This document shows, piece after piece, positions 14,056 to 25,587 of a DNA stretch of 64,000 bases. Source of the DNA: Ceratodon purpureus (lineage: Eukaryota > Streptophyta > Bryopsida > Pseudoditrichales > Ditrichaceae); the NCBI GenBank assembly GCA_014871385.1, contig CM026423.1:4344408-4408407 (forward strand), read 5' to 3'. Position 1 is the first letter of the stretch; every line of letters begins with the position of its first letter. The translations under genes were made by a program, and so were the position numbers. The notes under the pieces were generated by a model. It ran no database searches. It was not told the origin of the DNA and saw only the letters and a list, made by a program, of their open reading frames with translations.

Positions 14056-14980
14056 TTAACCCCTAAAAATCCAGGAAAGCCGAAATGGGTTTTTGCTGTT
14101 TTGGGCAGCCAAGATGAAGGGGTTAAAATTCATATTTTTGCCTAAGATTTTTACTGGATGCTCCCTATATTGCAAAGTGTATGTGGTAAAATTTTCAAAG
14201 CCAAATTCCAATTTTAAGACCTTCATCTAGAAATTTTAGGTTTCAAGTCCAAATCGGCCAGCTTAAAATTAGGGATTTTTAGACTTTTTTTTCTTGAAAT
14301 AATTTCATAACCAAACCACCACTCAAATTCCAAAGAGACCCAAGTCAAAAAATAAACCAATTTTACAAGGGCAGCCTCCAAAAATTACAAAGACAAGCTT
14401 CAAATTTTTGAATTATTTCTTTCAAAATTCGTCAAAATTTGAGATTTTGAAATTTTTCAAAAATAATTTTTTACAAAAATAATTAATGTATAAAGGCACC
14501 TAACCACCGTTTAGATTTTTCTAAAACCAAGTATACGTAACGTCATACATGTTTTACTATATCAATGTTTTTAGACCCGCTTCTAGAAAATAAATTTTAT
14601 GAAGGGTCTAAAAAAGGAATAAGTCTCTAAAATTTTGCATGGAGGTACCCAACTTGATTACCTACATGGAAAAAAATATGAGCAAAATGTTTGGGATAAT
14701 GAACATCAAGTCCCCATTTTCACCATTTACCCTATGTCGTTCCGTTTATACCCAAAAAAACTTTTGCTGCAACTTTGAACATTATAATCTCACAAATGGT
14801 AAACATCCAACGGTTGAAAATCTCACCAGTACTTCTAAAGAGGGTAAAGTACAAGAGCTTACGGTTAGATGTCTAAAAAATGAAACAAAAATGGTCCAAA
14901 CCGTCATTCCCACAAAGTGGTCAAAAATGACAGTTTTGGAACTTGGAGCTTTCAAAAACGGCTGGATTTTTAGGGGTTAA
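14056..14980. mobile_element. Non-autonomous TIR element with TTAA flanks, copy 1
   Basis: The ends are TTAACCCCTAAAAATCCAG on the left and its exact complement on the right (14962-14980). TTAA lies at both outer edges. The inside is AT-rich and has no transposase; the 113-codon frame at 14639-14980 runs into the right terminal repeat and is not a known protein. TTAA target sites with ends starting CCC are typical of piggyBac-type elements, but a TA target (Tc1/mariner-like) with ends one base longer would look the same. Similarity with the element at 24432-25587 shows it is a family. Confidence 0.65.
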
Positions 14981-17170
14981 CATGCCACCACTATATATAA
15001 CATATTTTATAATAATATCATTGTATTGAGAGAGGTTACTCTTAGTTACTTTTTGTGATGAAATAAAGTCCTTATGTACATTTCTTGCAGTAATACAATT
15101 GATTACGTATCTTCAAAAATAAATAATAAAAATAAAGCAAAAGTGGGTCATGTTTTTGAGTTCAGAGTTAAATTGGGTTCAGAGTTAGTGGTTGCGTTTA
15201 GAGCTGCAAAAGTGAGGTTTTGGGAGTGAGGTAGTGTTGGAGTTTTTTGAATTGGGTTCACAGATTGGACTCTGTAGTTTTTATGTATATTAGATGACTG
15301 GCTCTAGAGATTGAGTTTGGATGTATGAGGACAAGAGGGGGTGCGTAGCATTTTATTGTACATTGATAATCCGATTCTTGTTTTTCTATATTAATAGCAA
15401 TTGCAAGACGAGGTTCTTTATACCACCATGTTGAGTTGAATCTTCCACGTTATCAATGAATATCACATTTTATTGTTGTAGAAGATACCACGTAAAGCAA
15501 TTTAAAGCTTCATCATCTATAGATAATAATTTTTTCTAAAAATATTTCATTTTGGCCATATTTTATATCTTCCACTACTAAACCACATTTAAAGGCTAGA
15601 CTTTAAATTAATCATGTTGGAAAACAATGCACTTAAACAAAAATTCAAAAATCAACATTTATTAAGAAAATAAAAAAAAAGTTGCTTATTTGAAGTTGTG
15701 AATCTTTAGACTAAGAAAAAAATGCTAATCTACAAAGATAAAGAATTAAGTTCAAAATTTTAATTTAGATTTTTAAATAATGACAATTAATATTTTTATA
15801 TGATTTAAACAATAATATTCTTCCAACCTTTTTGGATTTTTAATATCAAATTCTTCAATTTTGATCTATTCAACTAATTATCTATTTATGATCGATGCGT
15901 TTCCATCAATGATATTCAATCTTCAACTTGTGATTTTTAAATTTCCGTCCATGATTTTAACAAATTTTAATCATTTTGGAGAACTTAAAGGTTTTTTAAT
16001 TTTCCGTCCATGATTTAAATTTTTTTTAATCGTTTTGGAGAACTTAAAGGTTTTCTCTAAAGTACTAAAATTTATATTGCATGATAAACATACAAAGATT
16101 CAACTTTTACATTACTTCTAGTGGTCCTTTATAACTCCATCCTTAGTTCAATTAAAAAACCTTCATCCTTTTTTGTTATGTTCAACTTTAATTTTGGTTT
16201 GACATGTTTTATATGTCATGATATTTGCAGACAAGAGGACAAGAATATTTGTATATACAGGGAATATCTAAACTAAGTAATTATTAATACCAATTGTTAT
16301 TTAGAATGATACATACGGTGGTGTTGTTTGGATCATTTTTATTGGCATTGTCAAGATAATATATCGTGGCACTACTCATTATCATTATTGTTCTATACTC
16401 TTTCCCTATGTAAGGCTTCTTGCACATCTCTTTTTCCATCTAATTGTCGTTCTATGTAATATCCATTCGTCACCATTCAAATCCTCCTAAAAAGAGCTAC
16501 AAACATTATATTTTCAAATTGAGTTGATGAGTTTGGATGAATAGGTTAAAACTTTCCAACTTAAAACTTTGCCCAATATCTCAGTAAACCAATCCTAATT
16601 AGGTCATTTGGTTGTCTACATCACCATTGCGAAGAAGGTAACTTCAATCTGTGCATACACAAATATGCTTGTATTTTAGATTTAAATGACAAGATGCTTT
16701 TGACTTTATGATTTCTTGTATGAAATGAGTAGAAACATTTTTTGAACAAAGTAATACTAAACATTCAAAGGAAAACTCCAGGTGGTTTCATCCTTAGTCT
16801 CCACCTTACATGAGATTTCTCAAACACAGAAGAATGCTACCTTTCGAAACGCATCCAAAGCAAGGCCACTGCAACATAACGTCAAAAGCCACAACCATGA
16901 TCACCAACTGAGGTAAAAATGAAACTCTTGGCAGTCCGAATCATCGTTGGCCAACCAATTCCCGTCGAAATTGCAAATTTTCTGTCTGTGGAAACTTCAA
17001 TTCCATCTGTAGCGAAACCCACGGTTACTCTCCTGTGGACATGGGCAAACAGACATCTGGAGAGTCGCAGAGCACGATCAATCTGCTAAGCTCTGCGGGG
17101 TTATGTGAAATTACATTTCGAACTGAATCCGGTTTAGGGATTGTTTTGGTCCCTCCTGGGGAGGAGGGGG

Positions 17171-17363
17171 AGGGCTGCGCCAGCCTAGGAGGTAGTGCAA
17201 TACCAAGGCGACGCGCGCGGGTCCGGGCAGCAAGCTGCCGGATGGACCCGCACCCGAGAAAAATTAGATTAATATCATGAGGGACGATGTCCCTCGTATC
17301 AGATATTAAACTGATAAGAACAGATACTACACTTGATCTTAGCCAAAAGGCCGAGAAAGGTAT
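17171..17363 (-). ncRNA. U2: U2 spliceosomal RNA, right copy
   Basis: Second U2 snRNA gene, in the right arm and convergent with the left copy across the spacer. All the U2 hallmarks listed for the left copy are present, and I saw no difference in the RNA-coding part. Its own promoter is also retained, so it should be transcribed. Confidence 0.97.
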
Positions 17364-17386
17364 ACTCCTCCTCTCGCCCCCCACGC

Positions 17387-17394
17387 TTATTATA
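17387..17394 (-). promoter_or_regulatory. TATA box of right U2 snRNA gene
   Basis: TATAATAA on the minus strand, 24-31 bases upstream of the RNA 5' end at 17363. It mirrors the left copy without change. Confidence 0.75.
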
Positions 17395-17395
17395 C

Positions 17396-19880
17396 CTCCC
17401 CACCGCTCCCCACCTCGACAAACGGTATGGGTTTAATGCAGTACCCACTGCCCACTAATGGACGTCTCACCCACCCTGGCTGAGTGCCCTCAGTTGCTCG
17501 CATAAACGTCGAAGCTTTCCCAATTATCAATGAGAGAGATGTGCATCGATCAGGTCATTGTAACCTCATCGTACCTGAACCACACTCGGCACAGCAGCCT
17601 GATGTCAAGTGGGACACACTTACTCACTCTCCATTCTACATTGAGCATTGCCGTCAAGCCATGATCGGGATCACATGAGCAGTGAACCCTTAGTACCCAC
17701 TCTCAGAATGTATTATTTCTGTCACCTTCTTGCTGTCCACTAATTTGTGCCGTGATCTCGCTGTCCGCAAAGTGGATCGCCACTTCGCCAGTACCGCATC
17801 AAACTCATGCGGTTCTCAAAGTTCCTCACACATGATTGAAGTACTTCGACTGGCTCATCGAACAGAGGGCTTCGGCAGAGCCGATTTCACCATTACCATC
17901 CTGCCGAAGCTGACCTTATATATATGGCCGGGAGACTGTGATGGAATTACAATATGGAAACTACGCACAATCGAATACACGTCTTCAGGTCGCAAGCTGC
18001 AGAGAATTATGCTCAGGATTCTCCATGTCCATCTACATTTCTCTCGCAAATTTGGCCAAGTAAACCAACCATCCATGGAGAGATCACTCCGGAGAGGCAT
18101 CAGTCGAATGGCACCTGAAAGCAATCCACTTGTAGCCAATCCGTCGCTTTAACTTCAATTCAGCATGGACGGTCTAAAGGTTGTCGATTTTCAGGTGTAT
18201 CTTCGTGCTCATCATCTTGTTGCGGCGTTGTATGAGATCAAAAAAATTCCGATCTTATTTCGGCGGCTTGTTGAGTAGGTGATTAAATAAGCTGTCAAGT
18301 CTGAAAGGAGGTACAAAGCTCTTTAGGGTCTGTAGTTTTGGAGTCGCTGGTATCGGGACGAGGACGATTTGCAAGTTTGTGAGCAATGTGTCACTGGGTA
18401 GCTTGGACGGGAGGCTGTGTTTTGTGGTATTTGCAAGCAAGATTCCAAGCTGAGATGACTTAAGACGGATGGCTCCGACAAAGTTATTGCAGAAACTACT
18501 AATAAACTTGACTACTGCAACACCAGATGAAGCTAATTTTTTGGTGGAAGCACAAGTGAGCACTCTCAAATTCCTTGCCTGAAATCGATTTGCTAATTTG
18601 TAGGGAGTTGTAGAATGACGAGCTCCCTTGTTAGTTCAGGAAACAATTCCAGAAATTCTCCATGTAAGGCAACTCGCAAACTCTCAGAATTTCAAATGTC
18701 TTTGGGATTGTCCAGAGCCTGTTTCCACGCCAAGAAAGCTTTCAATGTAACAACACAGTATCAAACCTGCTCTAGCTCACATACATTGTTCGTATATTGA
18801 ATTTGAATGTCCAGCTGTTATCTTGGATATTCAATATTCTGGCAGTGTGATTCTTGTTGTCACTACTAACCTCGTGGCCAAATTGTTCTGTTCACAAAAT
18901 CATTCTCATTAGAGCTGCATCTGAGTTAAATGAGTTGTAAAGTGTTGACTCGAATGAGATCTTTGACAAGGGAGAGTTGTTTCTGCATTAGCAAAGTTGA
19001 TATACCAGTACACACTTAGTAAAGATTTTGGTTCTCGCAACGCCACAGTGACAAACACGAAAGGCACGCACCAATGGTTGTGGTACTTAAAATGCTGTTT
19101 AAAACTAGATATTGTCGATTGGAAAGAAAGGTTGCAAAAAACAAATACGTCTTTTAGGTACAAATTCATCCTACTCCTATTGCCTACTATCAAAATTCAC
19201 CGTGCAAACAACTGTCAGCAAGCAAGTGAACAAAATATACGGACATGTTTATAGCTACATGCGCTATATCACTGAAAGATGACGCATACGTAACAAGTAC
19301 TTCTCACTACACTGTAACAAGTACTTCTCACTACAGTGTAACAAGTTCACACCTAAGCAAGCTTGGAAATGATTTGATGCTGTAACAGAATTTAAGGTTA
19401 GATTTAAAAAATTCCTTGACCTATTCTGACCGTTATTGGTTCACAGGATCTGTAATACGCAACATTGGAGCCTCACAGCCTAGTACCCTGTATGCACTGC
19501 ACACAAATTGTAACGTGTGAACGCCTCCACTGTTTGTCAATACGATCATATCTCAAGGCACCATGACAGCCAAAATATATTTTGGGCTTCATCGGATCGA
19601 CATGTTCTCCAAGGGGTAAAGACTTAATGTCTTTCCACACGGAAAACTACGCAAGCAATTTCCACAACTAGAAAGGAATGCTCCAATATGTCATACTGGA
19701 GACCATTAGAACCAGAGGTGTTATGCAGCTGAGAATCGATGATGTCCCCTTCAGTGCTAAACCGTGACACAAATATGTGCACATATACACAAATGTGTGC
19801 ACATATAGTTTCTGAGAATGCTTGTGAAAACTGAATGAGCAAACCAATCAATCAAAGGGTCTCCTTCCATCCAGCCCAGG
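17396..19880. other. Right-arm copy of E2 3' flank and U2 upstream DNA
   Basis: No convincing gene. The long frames at 17730-18152 (+) and 18255-18569 (-) are the mirror images of those in the left arm. The interrupted CxxC-CxxC frame lies on the plus strand at about 18351-18457. Confidence 0.45.
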
Positions 19881-19986
19881 AATCTATGTACATTCATATC
19901 TACGCTTCACTCCTTGAGAACGAGGCTGTACTCTGAAATTTTCATCATCGCTCTCACTGTCCAAAAGGATAACAGGCTCCCTATCA

Positions 19987-22058
19987 TCATTGCAGATATC
20001 GAGAAGGCTTGTTAGTTTTTCTTTTCGCTCTGCCGGTGCCGGTTTCTTCACATTCAGTGGCGATTTTCTTCTCCGCAGAATCCGTTCTGCCTCCTCCATC
20101 AGTTTCCATGTTGGTCCCTGTGTCGTTGCTTGGTCTGGGCTTCTTGAAAGGGACACTCGGTCCTTCTAAGGTCAAGCAAATTCTTAAATTATTACGGTGT
20201 AGGCTTTCATCATAGTATTGTACTTTCTAATTACATTTATGTAGAGAGCAAGAGAAACAGCAATTGTAAATTGTGTGGATGTTAATAAAATAAAAACATT
20301 GCCGCACCTGATTGAACGTCTCGTTTCCTCCCCTCTTTCAAAACTGGGTCGTTGAATGATCCGAATGCCGCTGCACTCGGTTCACTGCTTACAAGGGGTG
20401 TTTCAGGATTGAAGGAAACGTTTTCCTTCCCTCTGCGTGCACGGATGACTGGAGCATATATTTCCAGAATTAAATCCAATTTCTTTTTAATGCTGTCCAA
20501 TTGCTTGTCGACAGTAGCCATCCATTCTAACAATGAAGTTACACGGCTTTTGACATTCTCGACCTCACTTGCTTTTTGCACATTGTCTTCTACCTCTCTG
20601 GATGTCAGATAACCTCGCCCGCTCTTTGGAATTGCCTCATCAAATTCGTCACGAAACTGTGACATCTGCCAATAGTGGGCGACGTCATGTTACAAAGCTT
20701 TCTTCCCACTATGTATTAAATGAAATGACTTTTAAGACACCGTCGACTCAAGTTAAGTCCACATAGCGTACAACTGAACAACCATCACTCACCGGAGTAC
20801 AGTTCTTTTCGCTAGCTGGTGTAGACGTCGTCGTAGTGCCGTTCTGCGAGATAAGTGCTGGTGTGCCGTTGGAGACGCTCGTCCCTCGCATTGCTGATAC
20901 GCATGCAGCGCCAACTCCTGCACTGGTACTGCCTGATGAAGAGGACAGTCCTCCTGTTCCAGAGGAAGATACTGGAATGGTTCTAGACGGCACGCAAGAA
21001 TTCCCAGAATTATTGACATCCATTGTAGGCTGTAGATTTCCGTGCATTGTGTGTTGTAGCCCTAGCTGGTGATACGATGGGTAAATGAATAGCATGGCAT
21101 TCCTAGCTGCCACATTGGCGGCATGGTTATATGGATATCCGGGAGGGAAGCCCCACGGCGGCATGAATAGTAGGCTCTGAGTGTAACCTCCTCCAACCGG
21201 GACAACGCTCCCATTCAGAGCCTGCATAAAAATGTAAAAATATCAACATACATTATTGAATCTGAAAGCGTTCCCTTCCATAATCATAACTATTCGCGAT
21301 AATGAAAACTCGTATTCTCGGGGAAGAAACATGTGTCAGTTACAAAACGTGGGTGCCGGTGCTATGAGCGAGCTTATGATCTGTGCGGTGGACTTTGAGA
21401 ACACATGAAGTGAATGGACGAATACATCCGTAACGAAGTATAGACAGACCGCAGGCAATTACGATGAATGGGTAATCCTGGAAGGTTAACATCTCACGGG
21501 CACTACGTAAGGAAAACATAATAAATATCAAAATACGAGGACTGCTTGGACTAAATGTGACCGAATCACAGAGCTTTCTAGCGACGTCCTCCTCCCGAGG
21601 ACATATACTACACATCGAGAAAGAGGTATACACACTGAACGCAGTGTAACAACACCGGTGTGACTGACAGCCTTTGGAGAATTCGACCTCCAACATCGTA
21701 CGCGGGTAATGTATCTAAAGATTTCAAACAATAAAATACTTATAGTTGTCAAACGAAATGCGACCAAAACACTGAGCTTGTACCTGAGACGTGTTGTTTC
21801 CCGGGACGTAACCCGAAGACACCATGTCGAGAAAAATCTGCATTGCGTTATTTGAAGAAGATCTCAAAGCACTTCACAGGGCAGAGCATCTACAAAGCAG
21901 CGCTCAACATGCGGACCTGCATCCGGGTTGTACTGGTAGAACTGCTCTACCTCATCGTCCTCGTGGTCAGATAGCATGAGAACATCAGAATTGTGAACTT
22001 GAGGTTGTGGCCCGGAATCTAGCACCTCAAGGCTCACTACCACTACTGTCCATGGCAA
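19987..22058 (-). CDS. Unrecognised multi-exon protein, Ser/Thr/Gly-rich with a coiled coil
   Basis: Phase-consistent minus-strand exons: one ending at 21873, then 21837-21784, 21221-20793, 20665-20308 and 20165-19987. The 5' end is unresolved; 22058 is only the open limit. The protein starts with an acidic stretch (VLMLSDHEDDE, SUMO-interaction-like), then an aromatic/Pro segment (MPPWGFPPGYPYN), a long Ser/Thr/Gly linker, a probable coiled coil (about 20620-20450, with NVKSRVTSLLEW and LDSIKKKLDLILEIY) and a basic C-terminus ending KRKTNKPSRYLQ. I recognise no family; the composition suggests a nuclear protein, as inference only. Three stops in a row (TGA TGA TAG) end the frame, and the inverted repeat starts right after them, so its 3' UTR comes from the duplicated E2 gene segment. 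The other frame of the last exon, which reads into the copied E2 tail, does not fit the splice phase. Confidence 0.6.
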
Positions 22059-22059
22059 T

Positions 22060-24431
22060 GACTTTCGAGAATTCTGTCAAAGTATGCTATCTAGGCTTAT
22101 GTGAAATTCCTTAGTGAGAATGAATACATACAAAGTGCTTGAGTCATACCAAACAAATCGACTGCAACTCAAGTGTAGAAATTGAGTTGGTGGAACACAA
22201 CTGGAGAGAAGGAATGTTACACCTGCTGCGGGATGGGTGTGGCATGATGACTTTGTGGATGTTCCGGAGCGACGATCCTAGAAGTCCTCAATGTTTTATT
22301 CGGCACAGTAAATTCGCCTGCAGCCCTACCACCCTGAAGCCCTAGAAAACTTTATCACGCCTAACACAAATCCTACGAGGTCCGCCCAAAATTTGCCATC
22401 TCAATGCATACTTCTAAAAATGAGAATCTGTGATAAATTCTGGCGGCCAAGGCAGGGCGCAAAATCCAAAACTCAGTCGCCCTGCAACTTGACACTTGAA
22501 GATTAAGGTTGAGACACCCATAGTCGACAAGTGACCAATAGCCGATATATTCTAATTCCTAGATTATGAAAGAACAGACGTACCTCATTTGTACATATCG
22601 GTTATTGGGTCGGAAGTACTTTTCACTTTGAAAAATTGTACAAATTTCAATATTGGGAGATAATTCATGAAAAAATGCTCATTCTTCATGAACCTTATTT
22701 TCCTACGAACGAAAATTATCTGCTTATCGATAACCCAAGCTCTGATATGCTGAAATGCTTTAAGTTGTCGGTTATAGGTGTTTGTACCTTAACTATCAGA
22801 GGATGTCTCATACCTACAACACCTTAGTAGACCCGGTAAGCCATCACATCGTGCTCCACTAAGCATCATGGAATTGGGAATGGGCTACTGCCATGTATGG
22901 AATACGGTACCAAAACAGCCATCGAATTCTAAGTACCTGTTCATACATTTGGCTCAAGCAAATAGTCCAATAACACGTTTATAAGTCCAAGATATATGTT
23001 TTGTATATAAGAAAAAGGTCAAGACTGATTCCAAGCTCAGGTGGTATCCAATTACTTCATTCTAGGTATATTTTAAGTGCATTGTGTAATGAATACAAAA
23101 TGAATATAATCTTTAATACAAAAAAATAATTAAATGAGCTCCCAATACCATCAAACAATTAATTCTTGTATTAATTTAAATGAACATAAAAATGTATTAA
23201 TTTTTGCATAAATAGCGATTTTTGCTAAAAACATATTTAGAGGTAAAATGTTTTAAGATGAATATCGGTTTTTGCTTAAAACATATATATGGGTAAATTT
23301 TTTGAAGATCATCTAAAATGAAATTTGAAAATCCAAAAATGAAAACTCAAAGATCCAGAAATGAAAGTTGCAGATCCAAATAAGAATTTACAAAAAATAT
23401 CTTGATGAAAAATATAGATATAAATATAAATATAAATAAATGATAAGAAAAAATATATCAATTTAAAAGGTATTAATCTTGAAATAGGGTGTATACATAA
23501 ATGTCATTAAACTATTGAAATATATGTGTAAAGATATGGTCAATCTAGGAGAAAATATATCATAAATGATCAACAAGTCAAAAGTCTTTATATACTATCT
23601 TCAAGCTGATAAAATTAAAAATGATTTTTAAAATATATATTTAAATATACTACATAATTAAAACTTGGAATTATCTGGAGTTTACGTGAACACTACGTTT
23701 AAAATTAAAGATAAGTGAGGATTGACTTTCAAAGCAAAATAAAAAATAAAACATATATCATAGTTTGAAACTTAAATTTATATTGTAGTATGGTTTATTT
23801 GAAAAAGTATTAAATATCAAAATTCAAAAGATAAAAAATAAAGTTGATTTCAGATTTAGATTGTAGTATGTTTTATTTTAAAATACATTATTGAATTAAA
23901 GTATCAATAGAATTGTTTGTAAAGTGGAAAAATATCATTCTGTATAGAGCCGGAGTTTTTCTTACTGACTTTTTTATTGATAGTGTAAAAACATTTCTTT
24001 TGCATCATATTAAAAGTAGAGATCTTGTATTTTAAAATTTTTTTTTTTGAAGCTCTTTTTTTTCTACTTCAAAGATAGACATTAACCTTTTACTTTGATT
24101 GTGCACGTTTATATTTTATTAGAAAATGAACTAACAAAAAATTTATAAAAAAAAAAAAAACATTAGCATGTATTGAAAAAAAATATTGTAGAATATCCTT
24201 GGAAAACACTATATATTATACTATAATGAATTATTCAATACATTGAAAAAGATTTGATTGATATAGTGAAAAAATATAATATGTTAGATTGAAGACTCAA
24301 GAGGATACTATATGGTGCAAAAAACAAGGGACGACAAAGAATCTGGCATTCACGCGCAAACATGGTTCCTTTACTAAGCGGTAGCTTTTCTGCTGTAGCT
24401 TGTACATGCAGATTCTAGTAGTGAAAAAGCT
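22060..24431. other. Upstream DNA of the unrecognised gene, then AT-rich intergenic
   Basis: 22060-22400 probably includes the promoter or 5' exons of the minus-strand gene. A possible first exon with donor AGCAG/GTGTAAC is near 22225-22250, but this is unproven. 22400-24430 is increasingly AT-rich with no gene or recognisable element. Confidence 0.45.
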
Positions 24432-25587
24432 TTAATCCCTAGAGGCCCTTGAGACCGGATTTAGGTCGCAGTCCTTTTGGGCAAACTATTGTAAGGTTTC
24501 AAAATTTTATTATTTTCTAATCTTTTTATCAAGTTTAGCTCTCAATAGTAGCTTTCCAATGGCGCAAATTTCAAAGCTTTTGGAATTACGATGTAGAAGT
24601 TATGAATTTTAGAAGAATCTGTAGAAAATCCGGGCAGCCAATAACCAATCAAAATCTCCCATTTTTTGCCCAAGTTGTTCGTCATTCAATAGGGCGCGCA
24701 GAAAGTGACAAGACAAATTCTCAAAGGGTGGGCACTTGTAAAATGATTGGTCCAATATTTTTTCATCCATACACAATTATGACAGCTTTCATCTAAGATT
24801 TTTTTCATTTACCTAACTAAAGAGGTTGCTGATTTTTTCATCCAAATGACAACTATCATCCAAAGTGTAGTTTTCATTCAATATCTATTTTTCATCTATA
24901 CATAATTTTCATCCAATCCAAATTTTTCATCTAGTACCTATGATATGACAAAGGGTCCATCCACACGACCCCCTTTTACCAAAACTGCCCTTTGAAATAA
25001 AAGAGAAATATACAATTTTCACTTTAAAAAATTCTAGAAATTTGAGATCTATTCCAATTGCGTTGAAATTTTTTGTGATATTCAACATATCTACTATTTG
25101 GAATTCCAATTGGACATTTTTAGACTACCCTTTAAGTAGTTTTAATTTTGAAGAATGTAAGGCAATTTCAATACACCCCCTTTTTCAAAATCAAGGATTC
25201 TTTTGCCTTTCCAAGCCCGTATGAGGCTCAAATTTTGTGAGCTTATACCTAACTTCCATACCTAAAAGAATTGATGATTCTCCATATATCAAATATATCA
25301 AATGTGTTTGCAAAGTATAGTTTTTGGGCATCAAAACTTAGGTATACTCAAGGGGCAGTGTCAAAAAAACATTTATAGTGATTTCAAACGTTATAATATC
25401 GCAATCTATACGGTGGATTGTCTCCAAAATTGATATACAAATTTTTGAATAAGGCAAGTACAAGATCCTACGGTTAAATATTCAATATTAAATCTAAATT
25501 TAGAAAAAATATAATTTTATCAGTAGACTGTAGGAGTATGTTTTTGGCAGTTTTGGCTCTAAAAACACCGAGGGCCTTAAGGGGTTA
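24432..25587. mobile_element. Non-autonomous TIR element with TTAA flanks, copy 2
   Basis: TTAA at both edges and imperfect terminal inverted repeats (TTAATCCCTAGAGGCCCTTG on the left; the right-end complement reads TTAACCCCTTAAGGCCCTCG). It shares internal blocks with copy 1 at 14056, notably near the right end: a TTTCAAACGTTATAATATCG-like block, AAGTACAAGATCCTACGGTT, and a GCAGTTTTGG block before the terminal repeat. It has no transposase. It is longer and more diverged than copy 1. Confidence 0.6.

Larger units (their letters stand above)
12617..15669. other. Palindrome spacer (3.05 kb)
   Basis: Single-copy DNA between the two arms. It is AT-rich and holds a GC-rich hairpin element (12963-13065), a 44-bp tandem duplication, a candidate small secreted-peptide gene (13807-13974) and a TTAA-flanked terminal-inverted-repeat element (14056-14980). 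From 14981 to 15669 I see nothing else. Confidence 0.8.
15670..19980 (-). repeat. Large inverted repeat, right arm (4.31 kb)
   Basis: Reverse complement of 8272-12616. It carries the second U2 gene, the copied 3' flank of the E2 gene and the copied last 31 codons of that gene (19884-19980, minus strand), which here follow the stop codons of another gene and are probably untranslated. Single-base differences from the left arm change Lys to Arg in the copied tail and alter a few codons in the non-genic frames. The outer edge at 19980 is adjacent to three consecutive in-frame stop codons (19981-19989) of the neighbour. Confidence 0.95.

Noticed and set aside
19884-20156. Frame of the right gene that reads into the copied E2 tail (SUMO-like motif)
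   Set aside because: The upstream exon (20665-20308) ends in phase 1, which forces the frame ending in PSRYLQ and stopping at 19987. The other frame cannot be reached with the visible splice sites.
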